Of a DNA stretch of 64,000 nt, positions 1 to 11,962 are shown one piece after another. The translations under genes and the position numbers were made by a program. A model generated the notes under the pieces. That model was not told the origin of the DNA. It ran no database searches and was given only the letters and a program-made list of their open reading frames with translations. The number at the start of each line of letters is the position of its first letter. Position 1 is the stretch's first letter. The DNA is from Zoroaster sp. YZ-2022. Its lineage: Eukaryota > Echinodermata > Asteroidea > Forcipulatida > Zoroasteridae. Where the stretch lies: contig CM055820.1 in NCBI GenBank assembly GCA_029582265.1, positions 18,434,485 to 18,498,484 on the forward strand, in the 5' to 3' direction.

Positions 1-1
1 A

Positions 2-448
2 CACATGCGTAATGTCTCTCCATCTCATACCCGAGCTCAGCTGGTCAGGGCCCAGATGCCGAAAGGTCTCACTCAAGCCTCGCTTGTCTTTGTGAGAGTT
101 GACTCGGTTAGGAAGCCCCTACAAATTATAATGGTCCTTTCCAAGTTTTGAAGAAGACGGATAAATTCTTCCCCCTTTCCATTGGAGGGAGGAAGGAAAA
201 CATTAGTGTGGACCGACTCAAGGTGGCGTACGTCGAGCCACCTTCCTCACCCTTAGGACCGGTAGCGGATGAAAGCCTTTCACCACCTGTCTTTCACCCA
301 CCTGATGCAGTTCCAATGCCACCCTCTTCGTCCACTCTTCCCGTCAACTCACCAACTGCGAGCTTTCTTCCTGAGCAACCCCGAGTCACTCGTTCAGGAA
401 GACATGTGCATTGGCCCAAACGCTATGTACAAGTCATGCGAATTTGAC
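2..448 (+). pseudogene. Gypsy-type LTR retrotransposon integrase C-terminus, frameshifted
   Basis: Two reading frames join into the end of a Gypsy pol polyprotein. The first (bases 2 to about 125) reads VFVRVDSVRKPLQ, the second (about 128-448) reads YNGPFQVLKK, then ISVDRLKVAYV, a proline-rich linker and TRSGRHVHWPKRY before the stop. This order is the usual SH3-like integrase tail followed by the basic C-terminal motif of Gypsy elements in animals. A frameshift near 120-128 separates the halves. Only the 3' end is inside the window, so I cannot judge the rest of the element, and I found no LTR with confidence just downstream. Family assignment is from recognised motifs, not from a search. 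Confidence 0.75.
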
Positions 449-2081
449 TTTTTCATTTTTATTCATATTCAATGCATTTGCCATTACCCATTTCTTCATG
501 CATAATCACAAATGCATGTTTTCAGGTACAACAGGTTGATTTTGCCAAATTTTCTTTTGAAATTGGTTTATTGTCCAATTAGCATATCACTTATCCAGTA
601 CTTTATTATTGTAATAATTCAAGTACGTGAAGAGATTTAGTTGTGGTTATTAATAAATGCATATTTTTTAATATAGATTGGTTTTGTTTCACTGACCCAT
701 TGCAGTACATCATTGTATATTGTTTATGATACAAATAGAGTCATTGCCAACATGACAGGTCTGATGTTCATGATTAGATTCTTTACCATTCTTTGCGGAA
801 AGGTTCTCCGCCAGAAATTTTGAGAGTATGTGTTCTTACTGTTTCAATTATCTACAATATGTCTTGTTAATTTTGACTGCCAAATGTGTACTTGTATTTT
901 GTTGCCCCTCAGAGGTTTATACCACTTCAGGTCTAAGCGGGGTTGATGTAGCAACCAAGAAAAAATATTTGCCTTTTCTTAAGCAAAATTTGATATTTAA
1001 TCATTGTTGTTATGTAATCTTAGCATTACATTGTTTCTGTTTTTTCTTCATATATTTAAATTCACGCATCTAATTGTTTCGTTCAATCAGCCCAGAAACT
1101 TGCCTAGACAGGGAGCCAGTTTATTGCCTTGTTTTGATGAATATGTAGTGTATATTAAATGACTTAACCAATGAGTGTCTTTTAACTAACATATTCATTA
1201 ATTCCGCAGTTCATCACCAGTGGCAGTATATGCCATCACCAAGAATTTGGGGGGAGGGGGAAGACATTTTATTCCAAAATTACCGATTCTAATGACAACC
1301 CCTGAATGTCACACATTCTGAACTATCACTAAATCGTACATACAGAGCGTACATTTATTATAAATGCAGATTGATTCTGTTTTCTTGTCAACAAAGGATC
1401 ATGGTTGGGTTCATTTACACTGAAGTCATTTCACTTGTTACATGTGTAAGACCATGTACACTCATTTATAGATTGTTTACAAGTAGGTTAAACAGGTCAA
1501 CAAAGAGGTTTCAATTTATTGTGGGGGAGGGAAGTGTGTAACCACAAAAGTCAAGTCATGAAACCCAACAGACAGTTAAAATAAATATGTATTTCATTGC
1601 TTTATTAGCAATTTACAAGCATCCATACAACTCTTTGATTATTTCAATGTCTAACAATTTATGTACAACATGGCATCTGATCATTAGATTGTAATTCTGT
1701 AGTATGGATGCAGCTACAGACATTTTGCCAATCATGTGTACAACCTTGAAAATGTAAAAATCAATGTAGAATTTGTTTTCAAATTGTATACACTATTTTT
1801 TAATTATTTGCAGTATAGGTGAAAACAAAGACAGTTTATTAAGCATGTCACAATAAGGAGATGTCACTATCTTTGTCGATTTATCATTATATTTTTGTTA
1901 TAAACTTAACCTGAAAGTGAAGTATATTATAAATAAAGATTACATTTATTTTTGTACAAGACTTAATACCAAGACATAAATACCAATGTTGGCTTCATTT
2001 AAATCTAAAATTGAAAGGTTTTTCCATAAACAAAGTGAAAAGGGCAACCAATTATCAGATTTGATCCAGTGGATATAATTA
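449..2081. other. AT-rich stretch without a recognisable gene
   Basis: Only short open frames are present and none has a recognisable motif or splice context. It may include the remaining 3' part of the Gypsy element, but I see no clear LTR ends. A G-rich run lies near 1,249-1,262. Confidence 0.5.
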
Positions 2082-2704
2082 GGTGTTCGACTTTTCAGCC
2101 GAACAACTATTGTAATTGTTCCGTTTTTATTTATTTTTTATTTTTTATTGTTTTACTTCTCCTTCTTCTTCTTCTCCTTAACTATTCTCTACATCGAAAG
2201 TGCAAGTTAACAATTTCACACAACCTTGAAACTTCACACATATAAAGACCTTATCATGTAGATGAATCTAGAAGTTGTTACGTCATGATGACGTCATCAG
2301 GTATCAAAAATGACCATTTGCTATCGACTGTATATCAAAATATACTAAAGCTATGATGTTCATAATCTGGAATCTGATAGAATAAGGCTTAGGCAACATT
2401 TGAAAAGTTAACGTCAACATCGTCTGACATTTGCTTCCGGTCGTACCGGAAGGTCAAAGTTTTGATTTGTTTTTTTTTCTTCAAAATTCCTTTTCTGGGC
2501 CAAAATCCCATTGACTTAACACATACCAGACACTCGTGGTTCTGTGGCCCATTGTTTACAAACCGCAGAGACTGAGATCGTTATCTACTGGAAAACAGCT
2601 GGCGGTCTTCACGGGGACGTTTGCGGTGTCACAGGCTAAAGCTCTTGCAGGATAAAATATATTTTATAGATGTGTGGTGGGCGTTTAACCCTTTCAGTCC
2701 CGCA

Positions 2705-2720
2705 CCCGGGATATCCCGGG
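2705..2720. repeat. Perfect 16-bp palindrome CCCGGGATATCCCGGG
   Basis: Inside the 2-kb element. A second, damaged version lies at 2,747-2,760. The sister copy has two intact versions at 57,991-58,006 and 58,035-58,050. Confidence 0.9.
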
Positions 2721-3409
2721 TCACGTTACACTTCCTCAGGGTCTCGCCCCGGATATCGGGTTGCGCGGTCGCTGTACTTTTGCGTCCACTGCGCTGGTAC
2801 CATAAGCGCTATGAACTAAACAATACAGCTGTATGGACCTGATGATTTGCGCCCTCTTTTGATATATTTGTTGAGATTGTTTGCCGCTAGCATCCGGGAC
2901 TTTCAGGCGGTTTTGTGTGCAAGATGGATGCCTCGTCAGCCGAATGACGGAATGCCCTACGCGCGCTGAGATTTCCTTCCAGAATTTGACGTTTTCCTCT
3001 TCGGTGTTATCCTTTTCTGACACATGTAGGTTTCGCAAAGATAAAATTGATTACTCAGGAGTGTAGATAAATTATTGATTTGAAGAACTTAAAATTTTTG
3101 GGGTGTTTTTATCGTGATATTTTACGATTTTTCATGTCTGTACTGATGATGCATGTAACGTAACGTTAACGTTTACATTTGTGTAAAGAATGCACTTATT
3201 CCCAATGATTTACATCCTCTCCTCCTACTTGTACATAGTCTTTGGCACTATAAGGTTTACATTTGAGTGCAGTTACCTTTGGAAATTATAAAAATTAAAA
3301 ACAAATAAACATTTGGGAGGAATCTTATCAAAAGAAAAATGACGAAGACGTGCAGATAAAAGTACAGTTGTAATCAAAGCAAAAGTAAAAAACTTTCAAT
3401 ATGGCGGCC

Positions 3410-3425
3410 GCCATAGATAGTTTGT
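3410..3425. repeat. Perfect palindrome TATGGCGGCCGCCATA
   Basis: A second GC-rich palindrome inside the 2-kb element, preserved in the sister copy at 57,334-57,349. Confidence 0.9.
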
Positions 3426-4098
3426 TGTTCATGTTTATGAAGGCTAATGCTTATAATCATTCTAGTTATGTACATTGAGGCATTTTGTGATCTTCATTTT
3501 CCAGTCAAGCCATTTATTATTTGTTTAATGTATATGTATATATTCCTTTTTAGATCATCCCAGAATAAAAAACAACAATAAAATAGACAGAAACTTATTA
3601 TATTGTACAACTTCCGGTTTAACAGGAAGTCAGAGGTCATCAAGGTCACTGAGGTCAAAAAATGGTCAGGAAATTATTGACAATCATTTGGTAAACAATG
3701 TGTTAATATATTGTTGGAAAATAAAGAAGGCATTTTTAATGATTTTTCAAACATAAACATACAAATTGTTTTGTTTTAAAGAAAGTATGTGGGATAATGA
3801 GGGTAATTGTGTACAAAGACAATGGGACTCAAAGGGTTAAGCCAATAACGGATGCGCTACAATATTTCTAAAACCATAGATCGTATTAACTTAATACTGC
3901 AGTGTCATTTTTGTACGAATGGAAAGGGCTGTTGAAAAAGCCAATACCGAAAAGCTATTTCTTTGAAATGAGTAAGGCAACTTACTTTTGAAAACAATCT
4001 TAAGTCACATTTTAACAATGATCCCAATTGATGAGGACATCAATTACCATCACTTCCGAACACCTTCAGTTTGTGCACAAACTCTGAATTTCTAGTTA

Positions 4099-5155
4099 CA
4101 TTTAATTTTGTTTGAATTGGGAATTATTTACTTTTTGACAACTCTTCTGCGGGGGGCAGTGGAAGATGGAAAGCACGGATGCAAGCTTTCTTCCAACTTT
4201 ATCATGTAGTAGTTATAAGCTTGTTTTCTAATGAAAGGCTAATTAGCTGAAGGAAAGGGGAAATATTTATATGGTCTTCCATGCTTCAGTGTCTTCAGTA
4301 ACCCCCAACTCCCCCAAACAATTTAACCCACACTTCCTGCTCTTTGAATTTGCAGCCAAGTTTAATCCAGTTACTATACATGTAGTCCACTTCTACCCTA
4401 AATCAACTTTGTGACTTTATGCCCATAATAACGCTGAATAGGTTGATCTGGCTACCTACAACCCTGGCAAACTATTTTCATATGAGTGATTTTTAATGAT
4501 TGATTTATCATCTAGCATGGTTTTTGAAAAGCATGTGTTGGGCTAGTGTCAATATTTAAAATAAAAAAACATTGTGTTCCAAGTCACACTTGTTAATTTC
4601 TAATGTATTGCTTAAATCTCACAACATTTCCAAGTTCAACAGCCAATATCTCAATAATTAAATGACCTATTAGAAAAAGAAAAAAAACACACAATTGAAT
4701 TCCTTACATTAATAGCTTGTAATTCTTCTTGTGAAATGAGTTACCATAAATGCTTGCCAATGGTCCAATTAGTGGCACACGAAGTAACGATTTTTACAAA
4801 TTTTATAAGGTCATATCTCATAGCTTCAATTTGATGTATAAGTTGACAAATTTGTTATTTTTTCATAATCATGAGGAGGTCATATATGACCTTCAAACCA
4901 CCTAATGTGACCTTTACTTCCTGTCCAAACAGGAAGTTCAAATTCAACACAATCTAACGCAAAATTGATATGTCTTTTGAATATGAAATTGATATTGTTA
5001 TTATAAAAGATGATAAACCCTTGCAAAAAATGATATTGACATCATCGATGATAATTTGATTGAACCGGAAGTTGACTCGAACACCGTGTGTTTGTTCTAA
5101 CAAACACTTAAGCTCTAGTTTTTTTTTGTTTTTTTTAACGCAAATTCGCCCCACA
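4099..5155. other. No gene seen
   Basis: AT-rich, only short open frames. Around 4,880-4,940 there is a short stretch with tgacctttacttcctg and an inverted partner aacaggaagt, similar in style to the inside of the 2-kb element. It may be another diverged relative. Confidence 0.4.
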
Positions 5156-5434
5156 CTAGGCCAATGTCCACTCCAAGGTGGGGGCTACTAAGTCATTGAG
5201 TTGATGGATGATCTGGACTTCTGCAGTATTTTTACTCCACTCCAACCCAGTAGCAGCAGCCCCTTTTTCGCGGACACAGTTTTTTCCACGATGAAGCAGT
5301 TTTCCCTCGCTGATGTCGGACCTCGATGTGCATGATTTCGCTGTCGCAGTAGCAAGCAGATCGGGACACTGAACAGCAACATACGTTCCAGTTTCATTAA
5401 TTTCGATAGTGGCCATCTTGTCACCTTGTCGCAT
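5156..5434 (-). CDS. Candidate first exon of an unidentified host gene
   Basis: An open frame of 92 codons on the minus strand; a better start than the first ATG may be the sixth codon from it (MATIEINETG), which follows AAG and fits a Kozak context. Composition is more balanced than the AT-rich surroundings. I do not recognise a domain. The last third (5,160-5,225) matches an interspersed repeat also seen at 50,960-51,045 (AACTCAATGACTTAGTA, CCTTGGAGTGG), so the frame cannot be wholly host coding. Treat as a possible exon overlapping a repeat. Confidence 0.2.
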   Translation of the reverse strand: MRQGDKMATIEINETGTYVAVQCPDLLATATAKSCTSRSDISEGKLLHRGKNCVREKGAAATGLEWSKNTAEVQIIHQLNDLVAPTLEWTLA

Positions 5435-5925
5435 TGCGTTTATCCTAACTTCATGTACTTGTGAACTTTTTGTTGAACTTTGTCATGTGTGGAACATTTA
5501 TTTCACCTGAACTTCGCGGTATCGTTGAAATTGTATCCGGTTCTGTTGCTATTTTTGTATGGTAAAATTGAGACAATCACAACAACAAAGTAAACCTAGC
5601 CGTTTTCTTTTGTAATTGTACAACTAAGTGAACTCATGTACATGTAAAGGTAATATTGACCTTCTAACATTGTGAGAATTTCTTTGCCATCTTATTTATA
5701 CATTGCGAGTTATTCATTACTCTTGTCAATCATATTCTTCTTCTTCTTCTTAGAGGTGTTGTCAGTCTTGATCGACGACGAGGTTTACACTGATCCTTGT
5801 TATTTTAAATATACTGAACAGCAAAAGAAACGCAAGTCCGAGGACAGCAAAAGAAACGGAAGTCCGAAGTATTGTCAAGTTTTCAAACAGAAGACAAACC
5901 ATTTTGATTCTAATCACTCATTTTA

Positions 5926-6833
5926 AGCTACAGTCCCACCACCCCGCTAATATGCCGCAGAGAGGCGTTAGATGCCGGCATCAAGAAATAAAATGACCGT
6001 GGTGTAGCGTCTGTTAACGTCTATTAGCGTCTCTTAACGCCCTGATTTGTCATTGCAGTCCCACATACACGGCATACATACGGTATACAGCCGGCTTACA
6101 AGCACGTTAGAGGGAGGCAGACCCACGCTAGCGGGCGGCAGAGAGACGCTAATTGGCGTTGGCACTGCGCAGAGGGAGGCAAACAGGCGCTAACAGCCCG
6201 CGCACGCTGTTAGAGGCCGGCAGACCTACGCTAGAGGGCGGCATACCCTCGTTGAGGGGCGGCAGACCTACGGAACAGCCTTGCTAGATGGCGTGGTGTG
6301 GCGAAGTGTACAAAAAGGGCCGCATCGCCATTCAGAATCAGTTCCACTCACAGCATTTGACTGAGAAACATCACCATGCCTCGAAACCGGAAAATTACTT
6401 CAAAGACTGTCTCTGGTGCTAGGAAAGGCAGAGGTGGCAAGAAGAGGATGCCTGATCGTGACCCTACACCTGAACGTGACCCAACACCTGAACCTGAATC
6501 TGACCCAACAAGGCGGCAACAACACGCTGGAAGGCGGTGGACCCTCGCACGATAACGGCAGACCCTCGCTAGATGGGGGCAGACCTGCGTTAATAGGAGT
6601 TAATAGGCGGCAAGCAAAAGTTCGCCGTTCACCCCCGCAATTATAAAACATTTTTATAATTTCGGGGACGGTTGCCGGCATGTGGCGTTACATGGCGGCG
6701 ACCTACGTTGACCTGCGTTAAGAGCCGCAGCTAGACGGTGGTCCTGCGCTGATACACGGTGACCAGGCCGGCAACAAATATTTGCTCTGCCGGCATCTAA
6801 CGGGCTAGCTAACGGGGTGGTGGGACTGTAGCT
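5926..6833. mobile_element. Nested TIR element with TTA target duplication
   Basis: Terminal inverted repeats of about 21 bp (AGCTACAGTCCCACCACCCC inward from each side) flanked by TTA at 5,923-5,925 and 6,834-6,836. TTA is the usual PIF/Harbinger target. The inside is GC-rich and full of short degenerate repeats of the type GGCAGACCTACGCTAGAGGG. It carries one short open frame (6,376-6,555), probably left from an autonomous parent. The insertion splits the left arm of the surrounding element from its centre. Confidence 0.75.
6376..6555 (+). pseudogene. Remnant of a transposon-encoded basic protein, 59 aa
   Basis: Starts MPRNRKITSKTVSG, then a basic glycine-rich stretch (ARKGRGGKKR) and a repeat of the type DPTPERDPTPEPESDPT before a stop. 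The start follows CATCACC, a good animal initiation context. It sits in the middle of the nested TIR element and probably is the N-terminus of the parent element's protein, cut by an internal deletion. I do not recognise the family. Confidence 0.45.
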
Positions 6834-7087
6834 TTATGAAAAATGCTTTCAATTTGTGAGCTGAAAGTGACTGTTGAATGTGAAAATCTTGCAATGCAAT
6901 TTCAATTTTTCATTAAATGAGTGATTAGAATCAAAATGGTTTGTCTTCTGTTTGAAAACTTGACAAGACCTCGGACTTGCGTTTCTTTTGCTGTCCTCGG
7001 GCTTGCGTTTCTTTTGCTGTTCAGTATATTTAAAATAACAAGGATCAGTGTAAACCTCGTCGTCGATCAAGACTGACAAAACCTCTA

Positions 7088-8588
7088 ACACTATTGTATC
7101 TCCAACAGGTTGATAAATAAAAAAAGAGAATCACCAACCAGAAAAACGCCGTCTCCGCATATCTTCCTGCTCGTCATATATATGTCACATTAATTTTAAA
7201 GTTTAGGGGCCAATAATGGAGCAACACATCAAGTCCTTGATGCCCTCTAAAAGAGTCTAAGCTTAGCCATACGTCAATCATTCCATTATGATTAAAACAT
7301 TAATATTCCATGGTCACAGAGCTAGACATTGTATTAGCTGAACGACCGATGTGCCTCACTGTTACATTCCAGAGAAAACTAGGGGTGACAGGCCACAGTT
7401 TGGCTAAACTTTTCACCCCGGAACATATTTTCTTAAAATAGAGCCTCACTATTACATTCTAAAGAGAACTGAGGGCTGGCTATACGCGCCACAGTTGGGC
7501 TAGAATTCCACCCCTGGAACATACTTTCTTAGAATTTAAAGTGCAACCTTTAAGTAGTAATTGGATAAGAAGGAGTCGCGCTCGTCGACTGTTACTTGGT
7601 TCCAAACAAAGAATATGAATGAAGTGGGCTGTCTTATGTNNNNNNNNNNNNNNNNNNNNNNNNNNNNNNNNNNNNNNNNNNNNNNNNNNNNNNNNNNNNN
7701 NNNNNNNNNNNNNNNNNNNNNNNNNNNNNNNNNNNNNNNNNNNNNNNNNNNNNNNNNNNNNNNNNNNNNNNNNNNNNNNNNNNNNNNNNNNNNNNNNNNN
7801 NNNNNNNNNNNNNNNNNNNNNNNNNNNNNNNNNNNNNNNNNNNNNNNNNNNNNNNNNNNNNNNNNNNNNNNNNNNNNNNNNNNNNNNNNNNNNNNNNNNN
7901 NNNNNNNNNNNNNNNNNNNNNNNNNNNNNNNNNNNNNNNNNNNNNNNNNNNNNNNNNNNNNNNNNNNNNNNNNNNNNNNNNNNNNNNNNNNNNNNNNNNN
8001 NNNNNNNNNNNNNNNNNNNNNNNNNNNNNNNNNNNNNNNNNNNNNNNNNNNNNNNNNNNNNNNNNNNNNNNNNNNNNNNNNNNNNNNNNNNNNNNNNNNN
8101 NNNNNNNNNNNNNNNNNNNNNNNNNNNNNNNNNNNNNNNTTTCATTTTAAAGACATACAAAATGGTAAATATTTTCAACCCTATTTTTAAAAGTAAGTAA
8201 TTCCAAGTAGGAATCACCAAAAATAAGACTTTCATTATTTTTATTTAACCCTTCAAAAAACCTATGAAAATGTACTTCACCACTACCGCGAACGACAAGC
8301 CGAAACAAAAGCCGGGGACACTTTCACTGAGCCTATTTTTGATGATGTACATTTACGGGAGGCTTAATGCTAATGCGACTGTTTACATTGTGTAATGTTT
8401 GTACATATAGCATATCACATCGCGTACAACTGCAAAATAAGTTTACCAACTACGACTTCAGTGTTTTGAAAAGTTTCCAAAAGTAGTACTGACCAATTGT
8501 GTTGTTCCTCATAATCATTTGATGGAGATTATACTGATGCCAAAGTTTGTGATATAAGTGACATAGAATCGTATCAATTAAGCTCGGA
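7088..8588. other. No gene seen, apart from the gap
   Basis: Flanks of the first gap. Two loosely similar stretches at about 7,347-7,430 and 7,445-7,530 share TTACATTC, GAGAACTGAGGG-like and CCACAGTT..GGCTA phrases, suggesting an old local duplication. Confidence 0.4.
7640..8139. other. Assembly gap, 500 N
   Basis: Exactly 500 unknown bases. Apparent open frames across it are artefacts. Confidence 1.
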
Positions 8589-8657
8589 ATGGACGCAAAA
8601 TCAGACGAAATGGTGAAGCTTCTAAGGAAGATCTCGAGTCCGTATAAGCACATAATG
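8589..8657 (+). CDS. Possible short first exon of a host gene
   Basis: Begins MDAKSDEMVKLLRKISSP after AGCTCGGA and remains open to a GT at 8,658 (ATG followed by GTACCC), which is a weak donor. Codon content looks like normal coding sequence, but there is no second exon I can pair with it and no recognised domain. Confidence 0.2.
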
Positions 8658-9044
8658 GTACCCTATTTTATTGCTTTTACTACTAACAGATATTCTAAGA
8701 GCAACCAAAGTTTTGAATGTCCAGTATTTGATTCGCTGAATTTTGTTATCAGGAAAGTTAATCTTACTGCAAAATGTGTCCAAATTGTTCTTGTTTTGTG
8801 CCTATAAAAAATCATCCTTTGGTGATCTTGCCGGTGCTGTCAACAAGACTAATAGTTTGACAATGACCCGGCCCCACGTATGTATACGTATGTCCACACT
8901 GCACAGGAAACTTACGTGCACTGATATGCACACACAATACATGTACATGAGTTGCACGTCAAGGGGAATCCCATACACACATGTACATGTACGGCCACAG
9001 ACAACGCGGCGGCAGCCAGACCGTTGTTAAGACGGCTCTTTTCG

Positions 9045-9520
9045 GGGTGCACCCCACTAAATAAACTCCCATAGTAAACAGTGCTAAATACAAAATATTC
9101 AAAAATCATTAAAAAATACTTAGAAGTCCCACAGTTTTTAAAACCAAAAGAAAAAATATTGATCGATATATAACCTTTTATATTCTTCTCTATTTACTGT
9201 TAAAGTCCAGGTTTCCAGGAGTTATTCTCATCCCAATGAAAACCACCCTCTACAGTAGTGAAAACGTCCACACTGAAAAGCAGCCATTTTGGAAAAAGGC
9301 CTTACGCTTGAAATCAAATTAGGACCACTTTTTCAGGGCCTAGTGTGTCCAAAAATACTCACAGTTGGAAGCCAAGGACCCCAGGTTATGATAGTGGCCA
9401 TTTTACACAATCCATCAAATGAATGGGCCTCAAATCTTTGTTTTCAGAAAGAATTTGAGGCATACACTTTATGATAAATAGCTCGGCGCATGAATTCCTC
9501 ACTATTTAGTGGGTGCACCC
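9045..9520. mobile_element. Array MITE, copy 1
   Basis: Terminal inverted repeats GGGTGCACCCCACTAAAT. The right flank is TATA. The left flank (TTTTCG) differs from all other copies because the array begins exactly here. Confidence 0.85.
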
Positions 9521-9929
9521 TATAAAGAGATGATTTTTTCAATTTGACTTGGGAACACACTAAGGACATCCAGTATATTGCAGAGGTCATGTTTCTGAAA
9601 AAATTGAAAAATATTACTCCACTGCAAAATGCCAGCTTTAAAACATACTTGGTTCGTCTATGATGTTTCTGTGCAGTTTGCAATGGATAACCATGCATTG
9701 TGTATGCATTATTGTATTTCTTGGGTGCAATGTTTTTCTTTAAAAATTTCTTTAAATAACAATTAGTTTCCTCCTTGAATATTTAAACAATATCCGAGAT
9801 ATTATCTAAAGGCAATTTCAGACAGTTTTACAAAATTAACCTTATTAGGGGCGGATCCAGGTTGACAGAAAATGGGGCCTCATACACAATGAATCATACG
9901 CTGAGGGGGCAAATCACGAGCCTTTCTTC

Positions 9930-10270
9930 ACATAATAATAATAATAATAATAATAATAATGTGTGGATTTATATAGCGCACGTATCCACCAACTAAGTGG
10001 TGCTCAAGGCGCATTATATTATTATCCCTGCTCATAAGGCTCATCAATCATTCCTTAAACCATCTCAGCTCCCTGGGGAGTATACAGCTCAATTGCTGCC
10101 ATTTCTAGCGCATATAGAGCAAACCAACTCTGCCTTCACAGGTACCCATTTAACCCCTGGGTGGAGAGAAGCAATTATGATTAAGTGTCTTGCTCAAGGA
10201 CACAAGTGTCACGGCCGTGATTCGAACCCACATGATGTGCCGAGAAGAAAATGTAAACAATTTCAATAGC
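9930..10270 (-). repeat. Microsatellite plus SINE-like module (first of six)
   Basis: An ATA/TAA run is followed by TTTATATAGCGCACGTATCC and ends near GTGATTCGAACCC. On the minus strand the last part reads GGGTTCGAATCACGGCCGTG, which matches a tRNA box B, followed by TGTCCTTGAGCAAGACACTT. That ending is common in SINE-type repeats of marine animals and also occurs at 50,790-50,830. The module recurs in each later array unit (about 11,393; 12,370; 13,838; 15,296; 16,748). Confidence 0.65.
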
Positions 10271-10499
10271 CCGAAAAGAGCACATGCAGACTATGGTATT
10301 AATTTCACAATTCCACATACCTTTTGTTGTAACAGTACTGTATTCATCCATAAAGACCTGAAATACAAGGATATTGAATGGGAAAATTTAATGTGTAAGA
10401 TTTTCATTTATTATCAGCCTTACTGATACTGTGAACAAAAGCACATGTTTAAATCCCACCATCAAAACAGACCATGGACGACGCCATTTTGAAACTATA

Positions 10500-10980
10500 G
10501 GGTGCACCCACCTAAATAAACTCCCATAGTAAACAGTGCTAAATACACAATATTCAAAAATCATGAAAAAATACTTAGAAGTCCCACAGTTTTTAAAACC
10601 AAACGAAAAAATATTGATCGATATATAACCTTTATTTTTTTCTCTATTCACTGTCTAAAGTCCAGGTTTCCAGGGAGTTATTCTCATCCCAATGAAAACC
10701 ACCCTCTACAGTAGTGAAAACGTCCACACTGAAAAGCAGCCATTTTGGAAAAAGGCCTTACGCTTGAAATCAAATTAGGACCACTTTTTCAGGGCCTAGT
10801 GTGTCCAAAATACTCACAGTTGGAAGCCAAGGACCCCCGGGTTATGATAGTGGGCCATTTGTACACAATCCATCAAATGAATGGGCCTCAAATCTTTGTT
10901 TTTCAGAAGAATTTGAGGGCATACACTTTATGATAAATAGCTCGGCGCATGAATTCCTCACTATTTAGTGGGGTGCACCC
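10500..10980. mobile_element. Array MITE, copy 2
   Basis: Same terminal repeats; left flank GAAACTATA, right flank TTTAAAGAGA (a mutated TATA). Confidence 0.9.
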
Positions 10981-11392
10981 TTTAAAGAGATGATTTTTTT
11001 CAATTTGACTTGGGAACACACTAAGGACATCCAGTATATTGCAGAGGTCATGTTTCTGAAAAAAAATTGAAAAATATTACTCCACTGCAAAATGCCAGCT
11101 TTAAACATACTTGGTTCGTCTATGATGTTTCTGTGCAGTTTGCAATGGATAACCATGCATTGTGTATGCATTATTGTATTTCTTGGGTGCAATGTTTTTC
11201 TTTAAAAATTTCTTTAAATAACAATTAGTTTCCTCCTTGAATATTTAAACAATATCCGAGATATTATCTAAAGGCAATTTCAGACAGTTTTACAAAATTA
11301 ACCTTATTAGGGGCGGATCCAGGTTGACAGAAAATGGGCCTCATACACAATGAATCATACGCTGAGGGGGCAAATCACGAGCCTTTCTTCAC

Positions 11393-11431
<39 letters not shown>

Positions 11432-11958
11432 TGGATTTATATAGCGCACGTATCCACCAACTAAGTGGTGCTCAAGGCGCATTATATTATTATCCCTGCT
11501 CATAAATCATTCCTTAAACCATCTCAGCTCCCTGGGGAGTATACAGCTCAATTGCTGCCATTTCTAGCGCATATAGAGCAAACCAACTCTGCCTTCACAG
11601 GTACCCATTTAACCCCTGGGTGGAGAGAAGCAATTATGATTAAGTGTCTTGCTCAAGGACACAAGTGTCACGGCCGTGATTCGAACCCACATGATGTGCC
11701 GAGAAGAAAATGTAAACAATTTCAATAGCCGAAAAAGAGCACATGCAGACTATGGTATTAATTTCACAATTCCACATACCTTTTTGCTGTAACAGTACTG
11801 TATTCATCCAATAAAGACCTGAAATACAAGGATATTGAATGGAAAAATTTAATGTGTAAAGATTTTTCATTTATTATCAGCCTTACTGATACTGTAAACA
11901 AAAGCACACGTTTAAATCCCACCATCAAAACAAACCATGGACGACGCCATTTTGAAAC

Positions 11959-11962
11959 TATA
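11959..11962. other. Empty MITE target site (TATA) in unit 3
   Basis: Here GAAACTATAAAGAGATG runs straight through, joining the left and right flanks seen around the six MITE copies and keeping a single TATA. This defines a 4-bp TATA duplication. Confidence 0.85.

Larger units (their letters stand above)
2082..4095 (+). mobile_element. 2-kb palindrome-rich non-autonomous element, copy 1
   Basis: A nearly identical sequence in opposite orientation lies at 56,650-58,584. Both copies are flanked by a 3-bp direct repeat (TTA here at 2,079-2,081 and 4,096-4,098; TAA there), and the second copy has an empty-site counterpart at 62,401-62,415, so the borders are well fixed. The left end reads GGTGTTCGACTTTTCAGC. 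The right end carries the palindrome AGTTTGTGCACAAACT and ends in CTAG. CGAACACC, the inverse of the left terminus, lies 31 nt inside the right end. It holds no convincing protein gene. The hairpin plus CTAG recalls the 3' end of Helitrons; the TTA duplication recalls PIF/Harbinger; conventional terminal inverted repeats are absent. Class unresolved. Confidence 0.8.
5753..7085. mobile_element. Long inverted-repeat transposon (arms about 175 bp), interrupted
   Basis: The left arm (5,753-5,925) and right arm (about 6,914-7,085) are inverted copies: GAGGTGTTGTCAGTCTTG at the left end corresponds to the reverse complement of the right end. TA flanks both outer ends (5,751-5,752 and 7,086-7,087), as expected for a Tc1/mariner-type target site. 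Each arm contains repeats of AGCAAAAGAAACGCAAGTCC. A second transposon is nested at 5,926-6,833. A rearranged fragment of the same arm lies inside the Harbinger element at 54,664-54,815. No transposase is visible, so this is a non-autonomous or fold-back element. Confidence 0.75.

Noticed and set aside
7480..8235. Long open frames across 7,640-8,139, and likewise across the other two N runs
   Set aside because: They consist almost wholly of unknown bases.
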